From Spirometra erinaceieuropaei (Eukaryota; Platyhelminthes; Cestoda; Diphyllobothriidea; Diphyllobothriidae): 64,000 nucleotides of DNA. Shown one piece after another: positions 12,521-25,075 of this stretch; positions within the stretch are counted from its first letter, which is position 1, and each line of letters begins with the position of its first letter. The translations under genes were made by a program, and so were the position numbers. Below the pieces are notes generated by a model that was not told the origin of the DNA, did not search any database, and saw only the letters and a list, made by a program, of their open reading frames with translations. Where the stretch lies: assembly GCA_902702965.1 (NCBI GenBank), contig CACRXP010000048.1, forward strand, positions 1,230,808 through 1,294,807, given 5' to 3'.

Positions 12521-12625
12521 CTTAATTGCACGGCCTCTTATGCATGGTTCGATCAGGAGTCCAAAGCGTCGGGCAAATAAAGCTCTTGTCCCATCAATCC
12601 TGTCTCCTTCTTTATTCACACCGGC
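12521..12625 (+). mobile_element. Penelope-like element 3' end, opposite orientation
   Basis: Contains GCCTCTTATGCATGG, GAGTCCAAAGCGTCGGGC and AATAAAGCTCTTGTCCC, the 3' terminal signature of this PLE family including a decayed hammerhead motif. It starts directly at the edge of the minus-strand fragment. Confidence 0.65.
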
Positions 12626-14040
12626 GTCAGGCGTTTGGGCATATCGAATTTAACGTAATTGTAATGGGTATTAGTCGTCCTGATCTTTGCACGTAGGCGG
12701 TGCTTTAATTGAGCCAGTAAACAATTAGCTAATTTATTTAGACCCGCCAAAAGTTAGACTAATTTACTGAACTCTTGAACTAATATTCACCTGAACCCAA
12801 CATTATGGCTACCACACATTCGGCACCATAAAATAGTTTTTTTAGAAACTTAGTGGCTTATTAGTTTGGGCATATGCAGGAATTCGCAAGTGGCCTGACA
12901 GATTGATTTCCTTCTGGTGAGACCTGTAAACTCCTTAAGAGAATAAACGCAGCATTCTTTCGATACTTTCTGAGAGCTTTGTACTGCAAACTTACCTTCT
13001 AACAGTTGCTGATCTATTTGTGCGCAAACCAAGTCTTAAATAAGTCGATTGATCGACTTTACATGGGTTACTAGCCCAAGGTACCAATCAAAAGCAGATT
13101 GTTTAAATAATATGTCGAGTTTTTTTCTTTTCTAGGCCATAAAATCTTTGGAAGAAGTTACATAGAAACATGTCGACATCGAGATAGGATAGCATAAGTT
13201 GATCGCGAGCTCGAAGGCGATTGTTTGAAACGGGTAAATGTGTGCTTTTATATTTAAACGGTATCGATTCTGCGTATAGGCATGGCGAAGTTAACGTAGG
13301 TGTAAATAGTAGTAGTTGTCATAATCTTTGCACTTGGGCGTTTTTTTAATTGAATCATTAGACATTTATCATGCTAAGTGGAATCTCGAAAAGCTGTACT
13401 ATTTTTAGTAAACTCCAGGACTTATATACACCCGAATACCTTTTCCACTGTCACTGGAAATTGTGCGAAATTTGTGTTTGGTGGGCGATCTGCAACCCAA
13501 TGTTTATATTATTCTCCACATATTCCAGCATTATTTCATAGGATTCGATTAAGATGTTATCTTCTTCTTTCCATATATTTGGCTCTTTCTACCTGATTAC
13601 GTGAATTACAGATTGCAGTTTCCTCTTATCATCGGCCTGATCGAACATGCGAAACTTGATTAATGTATTTATTGAATAGGCGGACCTTCAGTTTCTTTGC
13701 TCCTGTAGTACGCGTTAATGCGGTCTCTTTATTAAACACCTCATACGTATCGACGACAATCAGAGAATCTTGACATTTTGGAACAGCCTGCGTGTGGATT
13801 AATAGAATTTGTACGACGTCATTTATTTTACGGTGGATCTCGCTGTTTCGAACGATCCAAACCGGTGCGCCATGCGGTGGTCTCAGTATTTGTAGGCGTC
13901 TGCCAGCCAGTAATGTTGTCTGAGAGATAGCATTCCCAGTGTATAGGCGACCCTCCCGTAAGACGGCTTGTGTCACCGACTGCAGCAGGCGAACGAGACA
14001 ATTTATTTGCGCGTAAATGCAAACTAGCGGAAGAGCCTTA
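12521..14040 (+). repeat. Direct repeat unit D1 (partner 15985-17455)
   Basis: A PLE 3' end followed by about 1.4 kb of flanking DNA recurs as a unit at 15985-17455. Shared strings include CTCCTTAAGAGAATAAAC, CAAGGTACCAATCAAAAGC and AGTACGCGTTAGTG-like sequence. Inside the unit a segment of about 100 bp containing TTAACGTAATTGTA is itself repeated about 635 bp further on (12640 and 13275). Confidence 0.7.
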
Positions 14041-14609
14041 AGTTTTGCCCTAGCTGCTGGCGTCGTGCGAATTTATTTTCATTGAAGATATGCCTCTTAA
14101 ACTTCGATGAATGAAGGAAACAAATGACTGGAAATGTTATATTGAGGGTTCGTCGAGGAAAGCCTACAGTCTAGATGGAAAAGTGGAGGCTGAGTGGCGC
14201 ATCAGCTTGAACGACCCCAACCCGTAATAGTCCCAAACTTTGCAAATTATCATGCACTAGTTCTAGGCACTGTGCAAATTGTTTCTTTATACATTGCCGA
14301 CTTAATCAGCAAGCCAATTTTCTGACGGCATTATGCAAACATGATTAAAATGTCCTGCTTGTACTAGGCGTAGGTGAGGATCAAATGATTTAAAATCAGT
14401 CTTAACGTTGTAAATTCAAGCTAGTATTTTCTAACGGTCAGTGTTTTGAACTATATGATAAAACGTCAATAGTTCATCCGACGTGCGCAGTATTGAATCT
14501 TGTTTATTTTAGGGAATTTACTTAGAAGCATCTATAATTTAACATGTCATATGCCTTGCCTGAAATTGAAATCCATTTTCGTGCTTACGCTTAAACATAT
14601 ATTTTATGA
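14041..14609. other. No gene seen
   Basis: AT-rich sequence between repeat unit D1 and the left arm of the next inverted repeat. Only short open frames, no domain recognised. Confidence 0.35.
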
Positions 14610-15054
14610 TGCAGAGTCGAAATATCGACTTATTGGTGGCTTGGTTGGTGTACACACAGAGCAGCGGATGTTAGAAGGTGGTCTTGCAGTACAAATGTCC
14701 CAGAAAGTATTGAGATCATGCTGTGTTTATTCTCTTAAGGAATTTGCATGCCCCATTAAAAGGAAATGAAACTGGTAAATTCCAGAGTATACCCAGTTAA
14801 ATGAGTTGTAGTAGTTATTCACTTTGTTTCCAAAAAAACCATTTTATGGTGCTAAATGTGTGGTAGCGATAATGATGCGCCCAGATAAATATAAATCCAA
14901 GAATTAACTAAAATAGTCTAGCTTTTGGCGGTTCCACATAACTTGGATAAATGTCTACTGGTTCAATTAAAGAAACGCCTAAGTGCGAAGATTAGGTCGA
15001 CAACTACTATTTACAACTACGTTAAATTTGATATGCCTACTCAGCTGACGCCGT

Positions 15055-15805
15055 GTGAATGAAGAAGGAGACAGGATTCCTGGGATAAGAGCTTTATTTG
15101 CCCGACGTTTTGGAGTCCTGCTCGAACCATGCATAAGAGGCAATGCAATTCCGGGTGGTTCATGCACAAGGGGCTGCAATATTTGTAGATTGCAGTCGCC
15201 ATGCCAACGCATACCTACAAAGACTCACGGTTCCCCCTTTATCGGGGATTGTTGCACTTGACGTGATGACTGTTTGATGGGCGAAGTTCAAGTCATTAAT
15301 CGTTGCAATTTCACCATGGGTGTTGGATGTTGATGTAATTATTGCTCGATCATCTGACCCACCCACCCACGTGTTGGGAACAGTTTTCACCTTTGCACTC
15401 CCAATGTGTCTAATCACTCCGCCTAGGCTCATTCTCAGCACCGAGTATGGAAGGAAATGGTCGTTGCACTTGTTAATAAACTGGGGACCAGTGAACCTTG
15501 ACCCAAGCAGTTCACGGTTCAAGCGGTTGTCACATCTAGCGAGCATTTTGTCCTCGTCAAAGTTGAATGTGTGGCCGGAGCTCATCGAATGAGCCGCAAC
15601 TTGAGAGCGGGCGTCATTTCCCCGCACCGATCCAGCCTGTTTGACCTTTCGCGTCTAGAGCAGTCTTCCAGTTTTTCAACGCAGTTGCTTTGTCCACGAC
15701 TGCACCAGACGCGGTGAACGACTCCAGACGTTTCCTGCCGTGGAAGTTTGTCTTTCGTGTTCATTACCTGATGACCGCCACCGTGGGTCAGGTGGTCGGG
15801 CAATC
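15055..15805 (-). mobile_element. Penelope-like element fragment with GIY-YIG region and 3' end
   Basis: The minus strand encodes broken GIY-YIG remnants (about 15640-15760), then an open segment with SQVAAHSMSSGHTFNFDED, RLNRELLGSRFTGPQFINKC and LGGVIRHIGSAKV, which matches the 25665-27500 element. It runs into the 3' end with GAGCAGGACTCC, AAAACGTCGGGC and AATAAAGCTC. The 5' part with reverse transcriptase is missing. Confidence 0.7.
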
Positions 15806-16080
15806 ACTACACCAACATCCAACAGCAATTAATAACACGAACGTCGGTCACAAAAAAATCGTCTCACCAAGTGCAACAATCCCCGATGAAAGTGGAGGGA
15901 GTCGCGAATTTTCATAGGTATGCGGTAGGGTTGCGACTGCATCCCATAAATACTGCAGCCCCTTGTGCATGAACCACCCGGAATTGCTATTGCCTCTTAT
16001 GCATGGTTCGAGCAGGAGTCCAAAACTTCGGGCAAATAAAGCTCTTGTCCCAGCTTTTCTGTCTCCTTCTTCATTCACCC
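15806..16080 (+). mobile_element. Penelope-like element 3' end
   Basis: Begins inside the C-terminal coding tail (ACATCCAACAGCAATTAAT, CAACAATCCCCGATGA) and ends with the family signature GCAAATAAAGCTCTTGTCCC. It is oriented oppositely to the fragment at 15055-15805 and directly abuts it. Confidence 0.65.
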
Positions 16081-17455
16081 GGCGTCAGCTGAGTAGGCAT
16101 ATCGAAGTTAACGTAGTTGTAAATAGTAGTTGTCGTCCTAATCTTCGCACTTCGGCTATTCTTTAATTGAACCAGTATACAATTATTCAAGTTAGGTGGA
16201 ACCGCCAAAAGCTACACTATTTTTAATGAACTCTTGGACTAATATTTATCCGAGGACAATATTATCGCTATCACACATTTAGCACCACAAAATGGTTTTT
16301 AAAAAACGTAGTGAATGAATACTACGACTTATTTAACTGGGCATTTTCTGGAATTTACCAGTTTAAATTCCTTTTAATGGGGCATGCAAACTCCTTAAGA
16401 GAATAAACACAGCATGATTTGAATACTTTCTGGGAAATTTGTACTGCAAGACCACCTTCTAACATTCGCTGCTCTATGTGTACACCAACCAAGCCACCAA
16501 TAAGTCGATATTTCGACTCTGCATGAGTTATCAGCCCAAGGTACCAATCAAAAGCAGTTTTTTTAGAATAATATGTCGAAACATCTCTTTTTAGTCCATA
16601 ACATCTTTTGCAGGAAACACGTAGATGCAGATCGACACGGGGATAGGATAACATACGTTGATCGATCTCGAAGGAAATTCTATGAAAGTATTAAATATGT
16701 GCTTTTGTCTTCAGATGGAATCGATTCCGCGTTTGGGTATATTGAAGTTAACGTAGTTGTAAAAAGTAGCAATCGTCATAATCTTCGCACTTAGCCGTTG
16801 CTTTAACTGAGCCAGAAGACATTTAATCAAGTCAAGTGAAATCACCAAGAGCTATACTATTTTAGCGGAATCCACGGCAGATCTTCATCTGAACACACCT
16901 TACACTGTCATGGGAAATTGTGCGAAATTTCTGTTTTGAGGGCAATCATCAACTCAATGTTTGTTATTTTTCCCACGTAGTCCAGCTTTATTTTATACGA
17001 TGCGATTCAGATGCCATCTTCTATAAACTGCAGTTTCCTCTTATCATCGGCCTGATCGATCACGTCAATTTTCATAGCCTAATCTCATGAAAAGGCGAAC
17101 ATAGATTGTCTATGCTCATGTAGTACGCGTTAGTGTGGTCTCTTTGCTAAACCCTTAATTCTTATCGACGACAGTCATAGAATCCTGACTTTGTCGAACA
17201 GCCTGTTTGTATATTATTTGAATGCGTGCGGCGTCGGTTATTTCTAGGTGGATCTCGCTGATTCGAACGATTCAAACTAGTGCGCCGTACGGTGACCTCA
17301 GTATCTGTGGGCTTCTGCCAGTCAGCAATGTTGTCTGAGAAATAGCATTCCCACCGAATAGGCGACCGTCCGTAAGACGGTTTGTGACATCAACTGCAGC
17401 AGTCAAACGATACGGTTCATTTGCGTGTGAATGCGAACTAGTGGAAGAGCTGTAA
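15985..17455 (+). repeat. Direct repeat unit D2 (partner 12521-14040)
   Basis: Second copy of the PLE-end-plus-flank unit described at 12521. The internal 100-bp segment recurs here too (16100 and 16740). The unit ends where the next PLE fragment begins (17456). Confidence 0.65.
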
Positions 17456-18300
17456 ATGGTTACCCGCGCAACTTCGTCAACTGGTGTATGCGCAAACGAG
17501 ACGAGCGACAAAACCCTGCCGACCCCAAATTCTGGCGAGCGATCCCGTACATCAAGAACGTCTCCGAGGCCGTTAGCCGCCTTCTCGCACCACTTGGGAT
17601 TGGACTTGCACACAGACTGGAGGCCACCATGGGGCGTCAGGGGATGAGACCAAAAAACCCACTGTCACGGCAAGAAACATCTGGAGTCGTTTATCGGATC
17701 TGGTGCAGTTGCGCACAAACCAACTACGTCGGAGAAACTGGAAGACTGCACAGGACGCGAATTGCTGAACACGTGGCAGCGGTACGGATAAATGACGGCA
17801 ACTCTCAGGTCGCGGCCCATTCTACGAGACCCCACCACACATTCAAGTTCGATTAGACCGAAATTCTCGCGAGATGGGATAATCGCGTGAGCGGCGAGTT
17901 GCTTGAGTCATGGTTCACAGGACACCAGTTTATCAACAAGTGCAACGACATACCCACTCTGTATTCCGTGCTGAGGCATAGGCTGGCCAAATTAATTGAC
18001 CACTCGGGCAGTGCGCATGCCGGTGAGCCAGATCCAACACGGGTGATGACATTTCGGCAATTAACAACTTGCATGTCGACCATCAAGCAATTAGCGCACC
18101 AGCGGGCAACAATCCTTGATGAAGGGGAGCGCGGTTCATTGCTATAGGTATGCGGTAGCATAGCGAATGCATCCTATAAACACTGCAACTTCCTGTGCAC
18201 GAGTCAGCCCCTTCTGCCACTGTCTCTCATGATGGATTCAAGTGAGAATCCGAAACATCGGGCGAATAGAGCCCTTGTTCCGGCGATCGCTTCGTCTTCT
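17456..18300 (+). mobile_element. Penelope-like element, 5'-truncated, GIY-YIG portion
   Basis: The protein frame reads through YLRNFVN-like sequence, KFWRAIPYIKNVSEAVSRLLAPLGIG and LSRQETSGVVYRIWCSCAQ, then TNYVGETGRLHRTRIAEH, the GIY-YIG core. It stops at a TAG (17854-17856). The C-terminal tail continues with changes (LLESWFTGHQFINKCND in another frame register). The 3' end carries CTCATGATGG...GAATCCGAAACATCGGGC, a hammerhead-like string with one change in GAAACGTC. Confidence 0.72.
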
Positions 18301-20599
18301 GATCAACTGGTTCATGAAACTCGCATCTTCGCTTGTATCGGCAAAATTACCCCTATTAAAATTTTTAATTCGTGCTACCGCTAATTGTCTAGCTCGTGAG
18401 CTAACATGACAGCGATTTTTGGAGTTATTGTGTGAACGATATATAAAATCAAATGATGCATCATAGGAACAATGGCACGGCTTTTAATATAAGCGTCTAT
18501 GGTCGAAACATTGGGGATTTACTTGCTCGCTGCTTTAGAAGTTCATCTGATCACATAGACCGAAACCGCAGTATTTATGTATTTCGTATAATGATTTCTA
18601 CCGATTTGATCCAGAAAGTGTGTGTTTACACGGTTTATATGATTTTTAAACCACAAGGATGGACGCAGTGGTTTCTTTTCGACATTACGCCAGAGGTTGA
18701 CTGGGCCATGAATTCTGATTATTAAAAAAATCGAAAATGGTGTTACGAAAACACGCCCTTATGTTTTGTTTAAAATAATTAGGGGTGAAATCCAAATGAA
18801 ATTTTCCTATTTGCGAAATGTAACATCAAAAGTTCCGTTGGTCGATACGCAATTCTGCATTAATTATTAATATTCCATGAGCACAGAAAACTCGTTTGGT
18901 AATTTTTTTTACAGGGAGAATCCCATTACTTTTACACGCAAAAAGCTTCATTGTTTGTAATGTAACATCTCTGAAAATAACGCAGCGTTAGTTATTATCT
19001 TGACAACTCATTTGTGTAGAACTTATAATTTTAACTCTCTGAAACTCCTGATGATATGAATTCAGATGGGCATATTGCGGTAACCATTAAGAATGATAAA
19101 TAGGTAAATTGATTTTGACCATCTAATCAGGTATGACAACGAAATTATCAAAATTTTCTTGCAAGGTTGTAATTTATGCAGGCCTGTCTGCAAAATTTTG
19201 TTGTTGAATACATGCTTCTTTCACGGTGGTGATATTTTACAAGGCCAAGCAATGCGAAATGGCGTTGGCACCTTGCTGGAAAATAAGCTTAATCTTTCTA
19301 CAACGTTTGACTAGTGAAAAACATATCTGTGTTCAAATACAACAAACATAATCGTTTTTTCAACATTTTGCTGCGACATTTCGACACTGAGATTGCAATA
19401 GGCTTTTATCGGCATTTTCCTTGTTTGCAATCCATTGTTGTTCTTGACAGTAAAAGCCTCTGACCGACAGATATGATCAAAACATTTCCGTCTGAAATAA
19501 AAGCACAGCTACCGTTTTTTTAACTATCAACTATGGGTTTGCGACTTTGCTTGTACTTTTGTTTCTTAAATCGTCACTTGCAGTCACATCTATACCAGCC
19601 ACCAAGAATCAGTACATATTTTCTCATAGGTTAAAGGGATAAAACCTTCTGTTGTTGACTAATTTGTTGTTTTTAGTCTATAAGCGACCTGTTAACTCGA
19701 CGACACTAAATGCTGTGTGATCCCACCTAAAACGTTTTTCCACGAAATCCGCGCGTTTGCAGGATACAGTCGGCAATAATCGATCAAGCGCACATTTTGG
19801 CAAGCGTCCATCTACTACCAACTTTTAGACATACGAAGAGTCATCACTTGTAACAGCGTCATAGATTCATGGAGTTACGAATTACCGTTATTTGTCCTAT
19901 CTCCATTTTACGCATATTATAAATTTTCGGGAGACAAAAGCCCGTCCAATTTCGTGACGCATTGAACATGTTTGAGGTCTGCTGGCCACTTTTTTCGCGG
20001 AATTCTAGATTCTCGATGATGCGTGAAGTCGAACGCTTTGTTTGCTATCTTGCATCCAATGTTAGGTCTTTGTATGCCGTGTAACATACGATCTCACGAA
20101 AATGTCTGTCAAAATGGCTAAAATATTAAATATATATGCCCATGGTCTCCTATCGACAGTATACGTTTTCCGCGTGCTGACATATTCGCCTCGCCTTAAA
20201 CAATCATGTATTCTGTTTTCGTCTAGCAGACGACATTGCTGGTTTGTGATCTGGCACTGACGCATGTCAACATTCAAAGGATTGTTAGTCAAAAGAAACG
20301 TATACTCCATTTTTCCATGTTCATACTGTCGCAACATGCGTATCGTTGTTAAACAGATGCGCATTGCAGCTGCAAACTGCAAGGTATGGTCTTGTTTAGC
20401 ATCCGAAATCATCAAAACGCTATGTCATTTCAAATTGCATATTCCACATCACAGCCGCTACCGTGTTAGCCAAGGACTCACTGAAACTGGGCTCGACTCA
20501 ATGCCCAAATGGCTGGCTAATCAAGGCTTTATTATCTTTAGAAGTTCACTTTGGAAAATGCGGACTGATTGTACACTGATATCTATGGATACAACTGTT
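18301..20599. other. AT-rich intergenic sequence, no supported gene
   Basis: No repeat shared with the window and no domain was recognised. Two overlapping open frames at about 20062-20716 on opposite strands are the longest; neither is supported. The last bases grade into the second copy of the segmental duplication. Confidence 0.4.
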
Positions 20600-20780
20600 T
20601 ATTTTAATATCCGTCGTCTAAAAGCACCTTTCTCCCATAATGCATATTGCGAAAAGTTCTCTACTCGCAAAAATCTCCGCTTGATAATAATGATAGTTCG
20701 AGCTGCTGAAAAATAAAGCGTACAAAAAGAAATTGTGAAAACTTTACTGAGACATGGTACGAATACATTGTGAGAAGTAC

Positions 20781-21038
20781 TTAAGTGGCACAGAACAGGG
20801 TTTCTGAAAAAAAATATCTAACATTGCTAATTTTTTCCGTCCTCACCGATGGATTGTTTAAAGTAAAAGGCATTCTTTGATCACAGTGCAGGTACCGATT
20901 TATCACTGTTATATAGTCGGGGCATTGGAGGTGTGAAATTCGTATGATATTTGGTCCCCACACCCTTGTGTTCCAGCGCGAAGCTTTCATCGTAAACCAA
21001 CAATGCACCTCCGCTATCTCAAAATACTTCACACCAAC
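20781..21038 (-). CDS. Exon 3 (terminal) of secreted protein copy 2
   Basis: 258 nt including the stop, preceded by a 108-bp intron. It contains RISHLQCPDYI, QRMPFTL and NPSVRTEKIS identically to copy 1, and the same C-terminal CAT then stop. Confidence 0.72.
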   Translation of the reverse strand, partial: VGVKYFEIAEVHCWFTMKASRWNTRVWGPNIIRISHLQCPDYITVINRYLHCDQRMPFTLNNPSVRTEKISNVRYFFSETLFCAT

Positions 21039-24000
21039 CTAAAACGATGACAATTATCGCGTGATTATAGGACTGTGTCAGAAATCTTTCGAATATGATC
21101 CTAAGCAATTTATGGTCTAGGCTGTAACGGGAAAATAGCTGTTTACCTGATGAAACATCAGTGGGACATTACGCCATGAGGCATTACATGAATATTCACT
21201 AAATACATTATGCATCGTGTCCCAATTCGGCTGACAGTTGAAAACTGATACATTGCCATGGAGCTGGATGCTGTAAGAAAACCTTCCGAATGCGTTGTAT
21301 TTGTCCTTTTTAGCAAGAAATAAAACTTTTTTAATGAGGTAAGTGGCAATAGTGCTAATCCGAAATGCACCTTCATCTCGGGGGCAGCCTTCCTGACCTA
21401 GAGGAAATTTTAATCGTACATACACGAACTTGAGTAAAGCAGATGAGGATAAACAGAGAAAAACTGAAAAATGGATGTTTTTGGAGACCATAATTGCTGT
21501 CAACTTTCAAATAACTGCAGATAACAAAAAACCTGAATGCAATCTGAACTGAAGTAAGCGTATTTATGTTCGCCCAGGGGGCAGGGAGAGGGAATCTTAA
21601 ATGCTCATCAACGAGTAGCACACGTTACTGTCACTAATTTCGGGTCATTTAAAATCCCCAACTCTCTTCTACATCAAGCGCTTTGGCAAATGAACGCTAA
21701 CCAACTTCTTCAAGACTTCGGCAGCAAAAATTATTTGCTTAGTTTGTTTCATTGGGTTCACAAAATTGTTATATTGCTGAAATGATGAACCAAATAAACT
21801 ACTTCTGGTAGTAATTCGGTTTTACGCCAAAATCGCACTGGACATTCCACTTGGTTGTGTGAAACTTTTAGGGAGCAAGCTATGGTTTACCTGGCATTTT
21901 CCTGGTAGAAATTCCTAGACAGGTATGCGGCATTACAACTCGTAACGAAATCAACCATAAAGCTCAAATAAGCCCGTAGGGAATGCTGTGGTGTCTTACC
22001 ACTTCGCAATAAACAAATAAGATACTATCGTCCAGTAACACGATATGCAAAGAGCACCTAGCGCAATTATTTACACGAGCAATGACTCAAAAATTTATTC
22101 TGCATGAATTTCATGCTATCGTTAACTATTGCAGCTGTTGTAATTTCTCCAGCAGTCTTCTTTATTAGAAGAATAAGATGGTTTCGAGGTGATCTTAAGC
22201 ACTATTTACTTAAAAGGCCACTTTTGTGCAGTCAATTTTACATAAAGAAGCTGCCTGCCTGGCTGCGTTCAAGAATCGACCACCTTAGTTTACGGTAATT
22301 TATGGGCACTTGAGACGTCGTATTCAGATATCGTCTCCTCAAACAGGCACCTAAAACTAACTGCCTCATTTCATACACAACGACTAGGATGAGACGATCA
22401 AACCAGTCTTCACCAACCGGCGAGACATTACTCGGCAACATATTTATCCGAAGGAGGAACGGAGATTAGAATATCCCCCTCAAAGCGAATATAAATGCAA
22501 ATAAATAAATACAAAATACAAAATAAAACTTCAAATTTAACTTCCTCTTCTGGACACCTACGTTGCTGATCACCTTTGTCATCAAGCTCTTGTGAATATG
22601 GGGCCGACTATGTTCCCAAAAAATCGGCGGTATCATTACTTTTCAATGTCGATCTTCTTCCTTGGAAAGATATTTATTCGTTGAAATGAGGAAACATATA
22701 CGCCGGTTCTACCAGTGATTTAGCTTGTCAAAAGTTCAGACTACGAATTACAGTCGCTCATGCGGTGCCTTCAATGGGCAGGTTGTGGTCTACGTAAAAT
22801 AATCATGCTAGAAAATTTTCAGACAGGTATATTGACTCGCTTCAGTAGGCTCAGTCAAACTTCGACTTCAATTTTCCTGTGTGAGCCGGCTGCATATTAA
22901 AGAAGGTGCATTTGACCTAAAGTGAACACTTAATTCGTTTATGTTGAGACGCAATGTTCCAAAGAATCATTCTTAACGATTTCGACGTCCTTTCGTAGCT
23001 AGAATGACATCAATTTTGTTAAAAATGATTCTCTGAAACAAGGCATATGCACAAGGCATGGATTTTATGATTATATTATGCTTTTATCTCAAGAATATAA
23101 AGGCATATGGTTGACTTAAGATTGTATATGCTCGCAACGGCAAATTTAATAAACTCACTCTTCCACTAACGATTTTATATGAGTATGTTACGTATAGGCT
23201 CCTCTGCTTACATTTTCAGACGTTTTCACTAATGCCATACTATGTATAGTTTTTAAACCATCCATTAATAATAAGTAGCTTTCGGTTTTACAAAATTTTA
23301 TAAAAATAAACCGTTTTTAAGACTGTAAAATAGTTATTTTTAAAACGTCGCAACAGCGCACTTTTTATCGTGTTTAAAAAGCAGATAGCATGTTCTTAAT
23401 CAATTTCAAAATTGTAAAAGTTTTTTTTTGTTCATAAAAGGGCAGAGAAATACTTGATTTGTTGGCAAGATAGGTGTCTAATTTATACTTGGCATTCTTT
23501 CGTGTAAACGTAAATATAGCTTGGATTCAAAATTATTTGGGAATTGAGAAAACTAGATTTCAACCCAAGTTTTCACATTCCTTAAGCTTCAAATTCGAAG
23601 AACACCTTGCCTGCTGCCCAATAAATAGTTAATCAGATTTTTGTACCTCTATTCTACTAAAATTATTTAAACGGGTAAGGGTACAAACAACAATGAAAAT
23701 ATTTCAGGTTAATTTAATAGTCATTTTTAGGAATTGTAGCTTGAAATGACTTTACTTTCCTGGTACCATGCTGCATGCATTAATTAAGGACGCATATTTA
23801 AAAGTTTTGATCAACATTTTATGGAATATCATATCTTCTGCACGTGACAAATATTTATTTAGCATTGATTGTCTCGATATTCTCAAGAAATCACAAAATG
23901 ACGTTAAAAGATCTGTAAAAAAAGCAGATGCAATTTTAAGTAATACATTAATCAAAACACCTTATTTGACTTGACAACAATGGTTGAATGATTTTAAGGA

Positions 24001-24186
24001 ATAAGTTGGCATGCTAAAATATGTTTTTCATATACTAACACATTGCTGAATTTGGCCCCCCAAATCACTTCCAATTCATAAAATTAATTGCAGTTTAAAG
24101 CCCTTATCATACTTACGGCTTTCGTGAATACAGGCATGGTTGCCATCAATAAATACCCACACGAGCACAAAAACCGCGCGAGACAT
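20781..24186 (-). CDS. Secreted cysteine-rich protein, family not recognised, copy 2 (three exons)
   Basis: Paralogue of the gene at 172-4221. Exons are 24117-24186 (70 nt), 21147-21397 (251 nt) and 20781-21038 (258 nt with TAG), again 192 residues with phases 1 and 0. Donors are GTAAGT and GTAAAC; acceptors follow TTTCCTCTAG and CATTTTAG. Intron 2 is 108 bp (107 in copy 1). The leader differs at 3 of 23 residues and keeps VLVWVFIDGNHAC. All eight cysteines and both sequons are conserved, while many surface-type positions differ (for example H/Y, R/W, G/R). A minus-strand AATAAA at 20598-20603, about 180 bases past the stop, is a plausible poly(A) signal. Likely exported; function unknown. 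It could belong to a larger host-interaction gene family, which is inference only. Confidence 0.73.
21147..21397 (-). CDS. Exon 2 of secreted protein copy 2
   Basis: 251 nt, same length and phase as in copy 1. It carries the conserved KKVLFLAKKDKYN, FSYSI and LHGNVSVF stretches, three cysteines and both sequons. Confidence 0.73.
24117..24186 (-). CDS. Exon 1 (leader) of secreted protein copy 2
   Basis: ATG at 24186-24184, donor AGCC|GTAAGT. An in-frame stop (TGA) about 50 bases upstream rules out a longer N-terminus in this copy. TTGCAG lies one base before the ATG, as in copy 1. Confidence 0.66.
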
Positions 24187-25075
24187 CCTGCAACAACGCA
24201 GACGCAGAAAGTACTGAGTTCACAAGATCCATATAATAAAAGCCGATGACTCTAAATTACTGACCAATGACAAATAGTGGGACATAATTAGGTTGGGGTA
24301 TTTGAACTATGTTTTAGTTGTTTGTAAGCATAATGACTAACATCACCCAACCCACTCAGTCTATTATCTCATGCTGCGCACATACACTGAAGAAGACGTT
24401 GAAACTGTCCAAAATTTAAAAAGACCAGTCAAACATTCCGAAGATGGGAAGAGTGTTTTTGATGCATCGACCATACTGCCGAGTTAATTCGAATTACCTG
24501 GTGAAAATTAAAACGCATATTCTCTGTGCATGCATTCATTCGGCGATTTTTATTTCCGGTCCAGTTGCATCGGCATGATGGCAGTTTGGAAAACTATCTA
24601 AAATTCCTGCTGGTATTTTAAGCGCAAAACGCAGCAAAATCCGAAATATCCCAAAACATTAAATTAAATATCCCCATGACTGCGCATGGAAAGGTAATTT
24701 GACTGAAATCAACATGCTTCACTTTGAAGTAATCTGCATCCTGTAGTGATTACATGTCGCCTACTAAATTTATAAGTTACTGTTTGATTCAATTTCTGGG
24801 CATTTTTCTGAATATGGCAACTGTGGCTTTTTATTCACTTAAGTTGTGATCTGCATTATGTAGATATCCTCCATTCATTTCTATTCAAATTTACCAGGCA
24901 TAATTTGATGATCGCTACCTATATTGTACGCGGTATTTCGAAGAACTTCCAGTCCAGGTTTATCCAGCATGGTAAAGTTAACTTTATTGTATTACGTCCG
25001 CTTTTATGTAAGTATAAAAAATTTATTTTATTCGACAATTTCTGTCTGGAAGACAGTTCATAAGCGGCATGATAC

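Larger units (their letters stand above)
14610..16530. repeat. Inverted duplication of a PLE 3' end plus its flanking DNA
   Basis: The left arm (about 14610-15340) is the reverse complement of the right arm (about 15806-16530). The arms include both PLE 3' ends and several hundred bases of non-PLE flank (GGCTTGGTTGGTGTACAC and its complement). About 465 bp of PLE coding sequence forms the spacer. Because flank as well as element is inverted, this is a DNA rearrangement and not two independent insertions. Confidence 0.7.
20600..25075. repeat. Segmental duplication block, copy B (partner 1-5070)
   Basis: Direct-orientation partner of the first 5 kb. It carries the second secreted-protein gene and its upstream region. 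It is shorter because it lacks the inserts present in copy A at 1020-1620 and 1770-2230. The coding exons look better conserved than the introns, which points to selection on the protein. Confidence 0.85.

Noticed and set aside
20062..20415. A minus-strand frame with QCQ...C spacing that faintly recalls exon 2 of the secreted-protein family.
   Set aside because: The candidate acceptor at 20376 gives phase 0 where phase 1 is needed, and no matching donor or third exon was found. The plus strand is open over the same bases, so chance is likely.
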